Shown: positions 23,790 through 34,615 of the stretch, one piece after another | Position numbering within the stretch: the stretch's first letter is position 1 | Layout of the letters: each line of letters starts with the position of its first letter | Source: Neoscytalidium dimidiatum | Lineage: Eukaryota > Ascomycota > Dothideomycetes > Botryosphaeriales > Botryosphaeriaceae | Reading direction: 5' to 3' | NCBI GenBank assembly: GCA_037367355.1 | Contig: CM074705.1 | Location: 2,170,001 to 2,234,000, forward strand | DNA: 64,000 nt | Translations under genes and position numbers: made by a program | The notes under the pieces: model-generated | The model's input: the letters and a program-made list of their open reading frames with translations, nothing else | Told to the model about the DNA's origin: nothing | The model's database searches: none

Positions 23790-24221
23790 GATTCGCAACC
23801 AGGTTTTCGAAAAGCGTGTGACAACAGAAGCACGAACAGGAAGAGTTCTCCCTGTTAAATATCTATATCAGGTTCAGCGACGGTCAGTTGCCTGCCCAGG
23901 ATTGATTCAGCCACGGTATTGCCCGACCGGCAGCGCTCTATCCAGATGGTGGTTGGAGAGGCCCCCTGGAAGCCGCCGCGGGGCGCAATCACGCGGCTGT
24001 GGTAAGCCGAGTCCGGCCCCGGGGCCATTTCTGCTCCTCCCTCGCGCTCGCCGCAAGAGCTCATGAACGCGATGCAGCCGCATAGATACTTGTATGCCTG
24101 TGGTCAGGGGTCCTTGATAGAGCTTCGGCAGCTCATTCCTCGCATGTCCTGCATTTCGGAGACTTCTTGGTGCGTGACTCGGATCCTATTGACACCCGGT
24201 GTCTCCACCGGACTGCATGTA
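23790..24221. other. Left flank of the Tc1 element
   Basis: About 430 bp without a convincing gene; a 69-codon minus-strand ORF at 23855-24064 has no recognisable feature. It ends at the TA target dinucleotide (24220-24221). Confidence 0.45.
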
Positions 24222-24249
24222 CAGTCGCCTACAGAAAGTCAGTGGACAC
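24222..24249 (+). repeat. Left terminal inverted repeat of the Tc1 element
   Basis: 28 bp beginning CAGTCGCC; matches the reverse complement of 25532-25559 at 27 of 28 positions. Preceded by the TA duplication. Confidence 0.93.
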
Positions 24250-24388
24250 CTGGTCAATGCGCTATTCTGATTCAACTACCCTGTCGACTTCCAGTCCTCT
24301 TCTTTCAACAAATAGTTACTCTATCACCTTATAACTTATATTGGGTATTAGAGAAACAGTAAGAGAATCAAATTGACTAGTAACTAGC

Positions 24389-25447
24389 CTAGTACCTAGT
24401 CGGTCCACCCTTTGCTTGGATAACTGCTAAAAGACGCTCCTGCCAGTTCTCAATACTAGCTTAATAGTCACTAACAGTCAACTAGTCCCATTCCCACTTA
24501 ATAGCAGCCTCCATCTGTTGAATAGACTTAATTTGGTGGCGCTTCTTTGCTAGTCGACGCTTAATTATTGCCCAAAGATTCTCAATTGGGTTTAAGTCGG
24601 GGCTCTGTGGTGGCCAGTCCAAGCGTTGAATAAGCAGCGACTCCCTGTACCTAGTAGTCGCCTTAGAGGTGTGTGCACGGTGTCCATCGTCCATCCAAAC
24701 TGCGTCCCCATATTCGTTGACTAGTTCCTCATAAAAGGGAAGTGCGTGTTGATTAAGAATCAACTAGGTATAGACTTGCGAGTCCATTTTTCGACCATTT
24801 TTAAGGATTACTAGTAGACCCTTCTTATACATTAATATAGTAGCCCAAACAGACACTAAACTGCGGCCTGATTTGAAAGATGGCTTGCAGTACTTCTCTT
24901 AATATGCCTTGCCAACTGGCCGTCGAACCCACTTAGTAAACTGGTCTAAACCAGTCTCAAATGTAGCTTCATCTAACCAGGCAATCAACTACAAGTCCTC
25001 AGGTCCTAAATCAAGCATTTTGCGGGCGAAATTAAGCCGTTTTTTTCGCTGTTCCGGGTTGATAAACGGCTTAGTCCTTGCTTTGCGAGCTGGTAGTCCA
25101 GCTTTATCGAGATATTTCCGAGTTGTGTTGGCATGAAGTCGACAACCGAGTTTACCTAGAGTTGACAGGCACTCGACTGAATCAAAGGGATTTTCGGCCA
25201 CATATCGAATAAGACGACGTTCAGCGCGTTCATCGAGCTTCGGTAGACGTCCAGTTCGCTTTGCAATAGCAAATAGGTCCTCAAGCTTGTTTCTAACTTG
25301 CTTGATAATTGAACTAACAGTCGACTTGCTAATATCCAAAAAGGTACTAATTTTTCGAACAGAGTCACCTCGGCAGTGAAGAAACCAAATAGTAGAACGA
25401 GTTGCGGGGGAGTACTCCCTTCGATCAGTCTTTCGCTTGATAGTCAT
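24389..25447 (-). pseudogene. Tc1-family transposase with DD34E triad, five internal stops
   Basis: DDE transposase that would catalyse cut-and-paste transposition in the nucleus. The frame runs from the ATG at 25447 to a TAG at 24389-24391. The N-terminal 150 residues are open: an HTH region (RKISTFLDISKSTVSSII) and a second DNA-binding part ending RKKRLNFARKML. After that the same frame carries stops at 24989-24991 (TAG), 24899-24901 (TAA), 24764-24766 (TAG), 24482-24484 (TAG) and 24461-24463 (TAA), with no frameshift. Catalytic residues remain readable: Asp in WLDEATF, the second Asp of WMDDGHRAH, and Glu in SPDLNPIENLW, with 34 residues between the last two. The ending LLAVIQAKGGPTRY is the usual Tc1 C-terminus. 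No stop is TGA, which suits C-to-T change at CAG/CAA codons. Confidence 0.9.
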
Positions 25448-25531
25448 TTATAGAGAAGTTGTTAACTAGTTTTCGAGTAACTGGTAACTGAAAGTGGGTT
25501 AATAGTTAAGCGAGAGCACGTGTTCGCTTAA

Positions 25532-25559
25532 GTGTCCAATGACTTTCTGTAGGCGACTG
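25532..25559 (-). repeat. Right terminal inverted repeat of the Tc1 element
   Basis: 28 bp, reverse complement of the left end with one mismatch, followed by the TA duplication at 25560-25561. This end lies upstream of the transposase start. Confidence 0.93.
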
Positions 25560-25561
25560 TA

Positions 25562-26493
25562 CATATACAAGTGGCATGCGCCGTCGCGATATTGAATTGG
25601 TTTCGCTCATCGTGTGTCTGGGGGTTCTTGCGCTGCTCAACACCATGATCAGTGAAAGCCTTCTGGCCGTACTGATTTCTCTGCGATAGTCTCTACATAG
25701 CGTTCAATAGAGTTGCCCTTAATACATTGCCCCCGCTGTTCGCGGCCGGCTAGGAACTGCTCACAGTTCTGTTGACCCGAGCGAAAAAGTACATGATACA
25801 TGATATTTGTACTTCAAACAGAGAGTGCGGAGAGGGCGTGGAGCGCAGCCTGCAATTCATTTGTTTCCGCTGCAATACGACCCTGTGAATACGAGCCTGA
25901 GTATCGGTCTGGTCCGACGCGATCGACAGATAGGATTTGTTTGTATCAGTGGCGGAGCTCATCAGATGGGCTGAGCCTCAATCTCGGAGGAGTCAGCAAT
26001 GATTGCGGCGGTGGTTGCGCGGCGTTGCGGCGTCGGAAATTCTAGGGCTAGGCCGAGTCGCAGCGCTGCCCTGTTCCTCGCGTTTGACTCGAGAACGCAG
26101 TATTCCTGAAACTTCCGGAGTAGTTGGCCGCAGCTGCACGATGATGCCATCTTGGCGGCTCTTGCCGCCAAAGTGAGATACGACAGATGCGGCATGGCAG
26201 AAGGGAGAGACCGCAACGTCGGTGCTGTATTTAGACCCGGACCGTATGCAAAGGAGAAGGGACAATGGACGCAACTAAAGTAAAAAGAAATGAAAAGAAT
26301 ATGTCTCAATCATTCAATTGGGGGTTTAACAACCTGTGGATATCAAATGTTTTTAGGGTATCCCATTTCAGAGAGTCAACTTTTACATACCCTTTCCCTC
26401 TAGCAACATGAGTCCGAAGCCCAAACGCCATACCGATGCAGATGGGCGACAGCTTTCACTCCAAGGCCGTCCCAAGAGAAGTATTACATTTCT
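25562..26493. other. Right flank of the Tc1 element
   Basis: About 930 bp between the transposon and LCP5. Overlapping ORFs on the minus strand at 25962-26309 and 25993-26274 lack recognisable features. No further transposon sequence was seen. Confidence 0.45.
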
Positions 26494-27717
26494 TTACTTC
26501 CTCCTCTGCACCACCTTCCTTCTCTTCGCAAACATCGCGCCCGCCTGCGCCCCACCATCACCTCTGGGCCCGTCCTCCACCGCCCTCTTCCGACTCCTCT
26601 CCAACGCGCTCTTCGTCCCGGTCCGCTCACCACTCCTCTTCGTGAGCCTCTCAATCCTATCGACGCCCGCCCCCAGCTCGCGCCACTCCTCGCCACCGAA
26701 CGCGCTCCTCTCCCTCTTCGCCTGCTTCGCCCTCTCCTTCTTCCCAACCTTCGGCAAGCGCACAAAGTTGGTCTCCTCATACACCCGCCTCTCCTCCTCG
26801 TCCGCGCGCTCCTTCGCCGACTTGATGCGGCGGCCGCCAGCGACCACGTTCGAGCCGATGCTCGGCTGCGCGACGGGCGCGGTCGACAGGTGCTCGTCGA
26901 CGAACTCGTCGATAGCGGCGGCACGACGAGGACCCCTATCCGCATCGTCGCGCGGACCGCCGCGGCGGGGCAAGTCTTCCGGCATAGCCGTGGCCGTGAT
27001 GCGGGGCGGGCGGTAGACGCCGTCGGCCGGATCCTCCCTCCTGTTCTTCTTCGCCTTCGCGTCCTCCTTCGCAGCAGCAGCCGCGCGCGCGAAAGCCGCG
27101 GGATTAGGCCGGTACGCCAGCTCGTCGATGTTCTCCTCCTCCTCCTCCTCCTCCTCGTCGTCGCTCTCGCTCGCGTCGCTGGCAGCAGACGCGTCTTCGC
27201 CGTCCCCATCCTTCACCTTCTTCCTCGTCCTCCTCGGCGCGGCAGCGGCAGCGCCCGCCCTCCTCGCCTCCTCCGCCCTCGCCGCGTCGTCCGCCGCGCG
27301 CACCACCTTGTCGATCTGGTACTTGAGCTTCGCCTCGAGCGGGCGCGCCCCCTTCTCCAGGTACAGCCGCAGCTCGCACAGCTTCTTGACCACGTCCGCC
27401 TCGTCCACGCCGGCCGGCCCCTTGCCCGCCTTCCTGCCGTCGCGGATCCTGTCGCTGTTGCGCAGCTTCAGCAGGATCAGGAAGACCAGGTTCTGCAGGT
27501 AGGACGCGAGCAGCTCGTTCTTGACGTCGAGGAGGGAGATGCCGTCCTTTGGGACGAGGTCGGCGGTGCCGTTGGTCCCGGCATTGCCGTCGCCATCGTT
27601 TGCGTCGGCGTTGGTCGTGGAGGGGAGAGGTTCGATCGCGGAGGCGAGGGAGGCGGTGAGGTTGGAGAGGAGGGCCGGGAGGGAGGTGGATGGTTTTGCT
27701 GTCGTTGCGGCGGCCAT
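26494..27717 (-). CDS. LCP5: LCP5 / neuroguidin-like U3 snoRNP-associated protein
   Basis: Nucleolar protein of the Sas10/Utp3/C1D family, 407 residues, one exon, acting in the small-subunit processome during 18S rRNA maturation. The N-terminal Sas10/C1D domain covers about residues 10-145 (GISLLDVKNELLASYLQNL, VVKKLCELRLYLEKGARPLEAKLKYQIDK). A Ser/Asp/Glu tract (DDEEEEEEEE) follows, then the neuroguidin signature blocks LAYRPNPAAF, YRPPRITATAMPE and YEETNFVRLPKVGKKER, and a basic nuclear-localising tail (AKRRKVVQRRK). The start is the ATG at 27717 (MAAATTAKPST); the frame stays open upstream without ATG. The gene is very GC-rich and has a long antisense shadow ORF. Probably essential, as LCP5 is in yeast. 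Confidence 0.9.
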   Translation of the reverse strand: MAAATTAKPSTSLPALLSNLTASLASAIEPLPSTTNADANDGDGNAGTNGTADLVPKDGISLLDVKNELLASYLQNLVFLILLKLRNSDRIRDGRKAGKGPAGVDEADVVKKLCELRLYLEKGARPLEAKLKYQIDKVVRAADDAARAEEARRAGAAAAAPRRTRKKVKDGDGEDASAASDASESDDEEEEEEEENIDELAYRPNPAAFARAAAAAKEDAKAKKNRREDPADGVYRPPRITATAMPEDLPRRGGPRDDADRGPRRAAAIDEFVDEHLSTAPVAQPSIGSNVVAGGRRIKSAKERADEEERRVYEETNFVRLPKVGKKERAKQAKRERSAFGGEEWRELGAGVDRIERLTKRSGERTGTKSALERSRKRAVEDGPRGDGGAQAGAMFAKRRKVVQRRK

Positions 27718-28377
27718 GTCGACCTTTTTTTTTATTTTCGCGATTTGCCACGACCAGTTTTCTGAATGCACCTTAGGTCGTGGTGCTCCTTGTGGTTGTG
27801 CCGGCGCAAAACCCAGGTGGTTGACGGTTCCCGGAATTTTCTGTGAGATGCGTCCTGGAACTTTTTTTTTGTGATGACTAATGACTCACCGCCCGCCCCG
27901 GATTGCCTAGATGGGTTAAGTGTACGGATAGATGCACCCGCATGAATTCTTCCACTATCTACCTGTTACGGATAAGAGGTGGATAGGCATACTTGCGGCT
28001 TACTCTATTTCTATCTTAGTCTTAGTTCACGTATAATGGTGATCTACTTATCAACTACAAACATCCATCCACTAATCCTCACTCCGCCACATTTTGACAA
28101 ACCATTCCCACCGTTCATTACATCACTTAACACGGTCCAAAAGTACAGAAACCCAGTATGCTAATCAAATGATATCGTGCTCCCAAGCCCAGCGCCGCAA
28201 AGAGTAAAAAAGAGAAAACCCAAAGTTATTTTCCAACATCCCAGAAAGCAATGCCAACCATCCTAACAGATGCATACACCCAACAAAAACCCCCGCCCAC
28301 ACGCGCCCCAAGAAAAAATATGCAGCATACAACAACAACCCACCTCCACCCCCCCCTTGAAAAAGGCACCTTCTCAC
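27718..28377. other. Intergenic region between LCP5 and the F-box gene
   Basis: About 660 bp, with the LCP5 promoter and the 3'UTR of the minus-strand F-box gene. It contains short T/A runs (for example near 27725 and 27861) and AT-rich DNA. No gene or RNA was recognised. Confidence 0.5.
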
Positions 28378-30492
28378 TCAATTCGCCAACCACCCCACAC
28401 CTCCGACACCCGTCACGCCCGTCACCGCCCCGGCACCGCCGCCAACCTCGCCACCGCTCGGCATCCGCCGCGCCCGCGCCAGCCCGAAGTCCAGCACCTC
28501 GCTCCGCGGCTCGACGTACTCGCGCAGGCGGCCCTTGACGCCGACGGCCAGCGGCGCCTCCTCGCCGAACGGGCCGACCTGGCGGCCCTTGACGAAGACC
28601 AGCTGCGTGCTGCGGGCGGGGTCGTCGGGGGCGGCGGCGGAGGCGTGCGTGGCGGTGGCGGCGTCGGTGCTGCCGAAGGCGATGAGGTTGAGGTGGGAGG
28701 AGCGAGGGCGATGGTGATGGTGATGGGGTGCGTCGTGGTGATGATGATGATGATGATGATCGTGGTGGTGGTGATGATGATGATGATGGTGGTCCACGGC
28801 CGTAGTGATGGAATCGGTGTCGCTGTCGGTGTCGTCCGCGGAGGCGACGGGGTGGTGGGAGTACAGGATGGACTGGGCGACGTTCTGGAGGAGGAGCGCG
28901 TAGATGTTGCGCGGGAGCGGGGACGCGCCGATCGTGCTGCCGTTCTTGGGCCAGGTGGTGATGTTGAGCGCGACGAGCTTGGGGAGGTAGTTGAGGGCGG
29001 ACTGTCAGATCACAGGTCAGTTGACCGCTTGCCTATTGCTGTGACTTGGCATACGTGATCCGAACTGGCGGTGGGTGGACCGGCATAATGCTAAGGCTTG
29101 GGGGGATTCTACACAGGTGCGTCTGGGAGAGTTGAAGCGGTCTGGGGCTTGGCTTACCTCAAAGGCGGCGAAACTGTCGCTCTTTTCCGCGACGATGCTC
29201 GTGGCCGGGAACCCGATCGATAGCTGCTCCAGCTCAGAGCACTCCCTGCAAATCGCCTCGAAATCCATCGAGGTATACACGTACTCGTCTTCCAACAGAT
29301 CCGCAGCATTAGCGTGCACGTTGAGCAGCTTGAGCGTTTTGCCGTGTCTGATGATGCCGGTTGCAGCGGGGAGCTCCTTCACGTTGCTGATATCGATCGT
29401 AACCGCCTTCAGACCCGTCACCAGGCACAAAAAGTTGTCTAGCGCGTGCAGAGCGTCGCTCTCGCGGTTGTCCTCGTGCTTGAACTCCAGCGTCTCAAGG
29501 TTCTGTGGCAGCTTCGTTGGCTTGCTCAATTCCGCAAACAAGGTGCATGCTCCAGGACAGTCGAAGATGGACAGCTTCCTGAGGGTGGAGAACTTGATGG
29601 CGCGGCACCAGGTCTCCGCCGAATACCGGAGATGCACGTTCTGCAGCGTGAGCTCTGTGAGGGCCAGCGGCTTGCAGTGCTCAAGGGGAATCATATGACC
29701 AAACAGCCTCGACGTAATAAGTCCCGGACCAGTGCTTGAGTCATGCAGTTCGCGGGGCGAGAAGGGACTCATGGCGGGGTGGAAGCTGGCGTTGACGATA
29801 AGCTTGTCGACCTTTTTGTTCCTCCGCAGCAGGATGTTGCACAGATCCAGCACCTCGCCGCTGTCCGGGTACAGGCCCAGGGTGCGGGTGTGCTCAGCGA
29901 TACACTCCAGGTCGTGCGAGTGCTCGAGCTGGTCGAGGATGTTCTTGTCGAGCGAGATGCCCTCGAGCCAGGTCATCTGGCGCTGCTTGCGGTACAGCAG
30001 CAGCAGGTTGTCCGCCGAGAAGGGCTGCCATGGGTGCCAGCTAAAGCGCTCGAGGATGTTCTCAGGCAAAAACTCCAGGATCATGCGAACGGCGAAGTGC
30101 GCTTGCTGCAGCTGGTTGCGCTTCTCCTCAACCTCGGCCAGGTAGATGTGCAGGCGGCGGATGTAGTGCAGGCCGATGTTGCGCGGATTCAAAAAGGCAC
30201 CCAGGTTGAGATCGGCGGTGCTGCCCACATCCAGCGTCACCTCGCGATACAGGTTGCGGACGGCGATCTGGTGGAGCTGCTTGCACGTGAGGCACAGGCT
30301 CTTCAGATCCGTAGGGCGGAGGACCTGTTGGCGTGTAATTCGTTAGCATACCCTCGTCAAGCGGCACACGGCAACGCGCGTGGCGTGCGGGGTCTGCAAG
30401 GCGGCTGTGGGCTTGCTGCCGCCAGTAGGACTCACGTAGTCGACCACCATCGACCATATCTCAATTGACAGACCCGTGGCCTTGGTCAACAT
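28378..30492 (-). CDS. F-box protein with LRR-like repeats and a histidine-rich tract
   Basis: Likely substrate receptor of an SCF ubiquitin ligase, 615 residues. Exons are 30492-30436, 30324-29158 and 29001-28378. The short first exon plus the start of exon 2 encode the F-box: LSIEIWSMVVDYVLRPTDLK, then SLCLTCKQLHQIAVRNLYREV. The middle (about 90-410) shows irregular LxxLxL segments such as ALTELTLQNVHL, TLRKLSIFDC, NLETLEFKH and KTLKLLNVHA, consistent with a leucine-rich-repeat substrate domain. Exon 3 adds a tail with a His-rich tract (ten His, Asp, eight His, then five His) at about residues 479-505, followed by a short globular-looking segment (TQLVFVKGRQVGPFGEEAPL). The last intron contains no unusual feature. 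The substrate is unknown. Start ATG chosen because it precedes the F-box directly. Confidence 0.8.
28711..28791 (-). repeat. CAT/CAC triplet tract encoding poly-histidine
   Basis: Mixed CAT and CAC codons on the minus strand encode about 23 His in 27 residues, broken by Asp and by Asp-Ala-Pro. Interspersion of the two codons suggests maintained His content rather than a fresh pure-repeat expansion. Confidence 0.85.
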
Positions 30493-31854
30493 CTTGGCTT
30501 GCGCAAGCTGCCGCTTTTCCGTGGAAAATGAAAGAGAGGACGCGCGGAGAAGGAAAATGGCAAAGAGTGGGAGCTCGCGTGCTTTGCCGCTGGAAGCAAG
30601 ACTTGGGCCGCGGGCACCGGCAGCAGAACTGAATCCTGAAAGTGGAGGCGGCTAGCAGCGGTATCACAAGGCAGCCGAGGCACAACAGCAGGCGGCAGTG
30701 GCAGAAGAAGAGGGAAAAGGAGAAGGAAAAGAAGAAGAAGAAGAACAAGACAAAGAGGAGAGGGAGCGTAAGCAGCGCGCGTCAGAGAGGGAGCGCAAAG
30801 CTTGCGAGAAACAGAGGATATTTTATCCGCGCGAGAAACGGACACCATGACGGAAAGCCCCAGGCCCCAGGCGCAAGAGGCCTTGGCCGGACAGGGCGGT
30901 AGGGCGCGCGTGCCTGCAGGCTCGTTTCGACATGCACGCTGGCGCAACATCCGATTGTGGCTGCGTGGAGAAAGTCAGACCATTTCGCCTGAAGTTGGTT
31001 CTGGCTGCTCGGCCTGCATGCCGGCCACAGCAATCTTCCCACCGTGCCAATCCCGGCACTGACTCGAAAAAGTGGCGCACACCTGGCCTTTGGGCGCGAA
31101 AATCGAGAAAACTGCGCCAAACCAGCTCCGCGCTACAACGACCGCGAGCCCAGCGCCTTGGGCCCAAGCAGCATGGCGCCCGCGAGCCCGTTGCACGCTT
31201 GACAGGGATCGCGCCGCGCACTCCTCCCTGTCCACCATCCTCCTCAGCCACGCACCGGCCTTGGTCCAGCACCAGCACCAGCACCAGCACCAGTCCAGAC
31301 GCCTCTACACGGCCCGTGACCACCGCCTGAGCATCTCTAGCTCATGCGCACCAACGCGACAACTCATCGCACCGCGCCAAGCAGGGGACCGGCTGGCGTC
31401 CGCGAAAGCCAAATTCCTCATCAATATGATTGAGCCTACTCTATGTGGCGCGCGCCGCCGCCGCTAAATCAACGCGCGCCTGGTGTAGTATCCAGAGGGC
31501 CCTCCCCCCGTGTTGCTGCACGCGTCAAAGCATGATGATCCACCCGCCCGCAGTACCCTGACAATCCCAATATTCCCGCCAAACTCCAGTCTTCAGATCC
31601 CTGAGCCCTGAACTCCGCGCTATGCAGGCTGTGAGTGATTGAGCGCCCCAACGCAGTCATCGCTGTGTCGTACAGATATATATAAGCCTCGCAAGGAAGC
31701 ACGCCCGAAGCCCCGCTAGACCAGACAGCCCGTTTAAAGTGCGGAGACACCCGCCCCTAACGTGCCTGCCTGCAACGCTCCCGCCGTCGAGTGTTGAGCG
31801 TTGATCGTCCGAGGTGTGATGCGCGCGCGCACATCATCGATCCGTGGCCCACTC
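30493..31854. other. Long intergenic region between F-box and FCP1 genes
   Basis: About 1.36 kb, GC-rich. It includes a purine-rich stretch (30690-30775) just upstream of the F-box gene and a CAGCAC microsatellite at 31267-31293. A TATATATAAG occurs near 31677 on the plus strand with no gene downstream in that direction. Several overlapping ORFs on both strands are compositional and show no family feature. Confidence 0.5.
31267..31293 (+). repeat. CAGCAC hexanucleotide microsatellite
   Basis: About four and a half tandem CAGCAC units in the region upstream of the F-box gene. Confidence 0.8.
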
Positions 31855-34615
31855 TCACTCCTCGGCCTCGTCATCGTCCTTCTCGAACTCCGCTAGCAGC
31901 TCAGCTTCCAATGCATCGTCGTCCTCATCAGCATCAGCTTCATGCGTCGCGCCCGCATCCTCCTCGCCCTGCCCTTCTTCCGGACCTGTCGTATCCGGAC
32001 TGGGAAGGCCAGAGGAGTGCTCAACGTTTGCGACATTAGTCAAACTGGTCACCCGCTCTAGAGCCCGCTTCTTCCGCCTCTGGAGCTTCGACCCTGCTAT
32101 GCTGACAGTTCCATCGTCGGTAAGGTTGGACTCGCTGTCGCTGGCTTCCGAATTTTCCGCAGAGTTCCCGTTCCGCTTTCGCTTCTTGTGCAGGCTCTTC
32201 GTTGACGCCTCGCTGCGAATGCTGGCGTCCGACTCAAAGCCATCCGACTTTTCGCTTCCCTCGCCGTCTGTGTCGCTTTCGTCCAGGAATTCTGCAAGCT
32301 CTTTTTCGACCTGATCCCACTCATTGCCGTCCAGCCCGATCTCCTTCTCGTCTATGGGTGACGTGGGCATCACCTCCACGAGCTCATCGTCGCTGCCCGT
32401 GTCTTCATCGATGAGTTCATCTAGCTCGGTATCTGCAGTTGCAGCATCCTCGTCAGATGAGGACATGACAGTACCGTCGTCGAGGTCCTCAAACGGATCA
32501 AACGGAGAACCCTGCGATGCATGCGGGCCGCGCTCATCAGGCTCCACATGGATGATGTGGGGCGCTTCCGGGACCCGTTGCCACCGCACGAAACACTCTT
32601 TCAGCCAGTCCACGGTCACAATTTTGATATGCGGATGTCGCGCCGCCTGCCGAACCTTCTGTGTTCGCCTGTTCCGCGCTGCGACAACGTGGGTGGTCCT
32701 CTTATTGATGACCTCGGACACCTTTGCGCCGAAACTCTTCGCCCAGACAGCATACTCGGAGCTGCCAGCACGTTAGAAAATCTTTATCTTTGCTGTAGGG
32801 TTGAAACTGTACTTACGCTTGGATGTTTGTTCCCAACGGTACTACTCCGGAGAAAACGATCGAGACACCCTTGAGGACGCTTCGTTTCATGTCGGGCATG
32901 ATGAAGCCGATGTCTGGCACAATTTCCAGGTCGTCGATTGGACGTTTCTTCGGGCTCTTTTCCCCTTTTAGCTGCGCGAGCCTTCCTCCCTGAGCGCCTG
33001 TCCTGTTTCTCTCGTATCGTTCGTAGAAGCGCTGGTGAACAGCTCGCAAGTTGGCTTCGAGATGCCGGAGCTCGTCGTCATCATCATGGAGGAGATTATG
33101 GCGTTTGTGAGTATCACTGGGCGTTTCATCCCCGTTCTCGCGGGTTTGCTCCCTCTCGGCGGCCTCTTGGTCAGCCTTGTCGAGAATCTCCTGCCTACGT
33201 AATAGAGGTTTGTCCTCCATTTGGGTTGCAATCGTCTCATTCTGCTCATTCGTTTGCTCCTTCAAGAGCTCGGGACTGTCGCCCCCGCTCATGGCAACAA
33301 GCTGTTCTTCAAGCGATGCTGTTTCGCCATTGGTCTTGGACGGCAGCGTGATCTTGGGTAGGACAGGTCTCTCTTCCGTCACCGGGGTTTCCAACTTTTC
33401 GCGCGACTCCTCCGCCGGCTGTGCCTCCGGTTGCGGATCGGACTGTTCTCGCGGTGCTGAGGTCGGAGGCAGTTGCTTAACTGCATCGGCGGCGGCGATG
33501 TCTTGTCGCTTTGGGAGAAAACTGCTGTTGATATCGCCAATGCCCACGAAAAAGTCATATGGTGTCACCTTGATCAGGTTGTTGCTCCAGCTCCAAACAT
33601 CGCCTCTGTCATCGATGATGACTACCATCTTGGTGTCCACAGGAAAGATACGATGAAGGGTCTTAACCGTCAGGCTACCGCTCTCGTCTCGACTGAGAAT
33701 CCTATCACCGAAGATCTTGCGATTGGGGTCAACGATCTTGGCAATGTTCTGCGCATAAGCCCGAGTTCCCATCGTGTAAATGTGCAGCTCGTAGATCTTC
33801 GAGATGTTTTCCAAAAATTCCCGCAACCCTGGCCTCAATTTGATGTAGTACCAGCATCCTCTCCCGCCCGGACCGTTGTCAAGTAGCTGAAACGACTGGA
33901 CATCCTTGACCGCCTCGTAATTCGGATTGTCCGGGTCCTTCTGCCATTCGGCTACGGTGGGATCGACGGTGGCGTGGATGATTGTCTGGTCCAAATCGAC
34001 AACAAGGGACAGCTTTTTGTTGGACAAGAGACGCCGCTTTGCTTCTTCCTCGGCGCGGATGGCGACGTCTTCGCTGATCTTGAGGGCGGTGCTACCATGG
34101 GCTCGGACGACAGTGGCGCGGTCGACGTCGAGCATAGTGGTGTTGAAGCTCACTCTGGCAAACACTTATCAGCCAGAGGGACAATGCAGGGGATGTGCAG
34201 CGGTAGCGACTTACTCGTCCATGTTCTTGCCACAGAGAGCACACATGCCGCCCCATTGAACTTCATGTCGGCACTCCTCATCGAGCTCGACAAGCTTGAC
34301 CCTGCAGGCTATTAGCAAAGATAGACAGACTGAGAGTTGTGGCATGGCGGCGGGTCGCACTCACCCCTCGCGACGGATGACGTCTCCCTCCCGGATGTAC
34401 CATCTCTGCAAGGTGCCTTCCTTCTCGGCTTGGAAATCCGCCGGGAACTTCTTGTCGACCTGGTGTTCCTGGCCGAACTCATCAACTTCCGTCACAGAAG
34501 TTGTATAGTAGTATGAGAAGAGCTTCGCGAACCTCTTCACCTTGTCATCCTGTTTCTGCAGAAGCTTTGTGACGGTGATGGGGTAGTGAAGGTTTCTCGG
34601 AGAGGTAAACAGCAT
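31855..34615 (-). CDS. FCP1: FCP1, RNA polymerase II CTD phosphatase
   Basis: Nuclear Mg-dependent phosphatase of the HAD superfamily that dephosphorylates Ser residues of the polymerase II C-terminal domain, recycling the enzyme. 860 residues. Exons are 34615-34365, 34301-34215, 34154-32817 and 32761-31855. The N-terminus is a lipoyl-like region (IREGDVIRREG) with CRHEVQWGGMCALCGKNMD, the conserved Cys pair region. The catalytic motif DLDQTIIHATVD has Asp166 and Asp168 (DxDxT). Further FCPH landmarks are YIKLRPGLREFLENISKIYELHIYTMGTRAYA and the acidic motif VVIIDDRGDVWSW. A BRCT domain follows after about residue 520 (SVLKGVSIVFSGVVPLG, TTHVVAARNRRTQKVRQA, IVTVDWLKECFVRW); intron 3 falls inside it. 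The C-terminal 200 residues are acidic and end DDDEAEE. Normal for fungal FCP1 in length and order. Confidence 0.96.

Larger units (their letters stand above)
24222..25559 (-). mobile_element. Tc1/mariner DNA transposon, degenerate copy
   Basis: A 1338-bp element flanked by a TA target-site duplication (24220-24221 and 25560-25561), as expected for Tc1/mariner insertion. Both ends begin CAGTCGCCTACAGAAAGTCA and continue as a 28-bp inverted repeat with one mismatch (G/T at position 21). Between them lies one transposase reading frame on the minus strand that is interrupted by several stops. The nearly perfect terminal repeats and intact TA duplication suggest a fairly recent insertion, inactivated afterwards. 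The element is rich in CTAG and TA steps compared with the surrounding genes. An active transposase elsewhere in the genome might still move it, an inference. Confidence 0.93.

Noticed and set aside
1..26000. Secondary-metabolite gene cluster
   Set aside because: P450, SDR, MFS and two regulators are present, but no backbone synthase (PKS, NRPS, terpene cyclase) was found in the window and spacing is loose.
26890..27765. 291-codon plus-strand ORF
   Set aside because: Antisense to LCP5; contains only Arg/Leu/Val low complexity.
28741..28800. CRISPR-like or regulatory short repeat
   Set aside because: The GAT/GGT periodicity is the antisense of the His codons of the F-box protein; no spacers exist.
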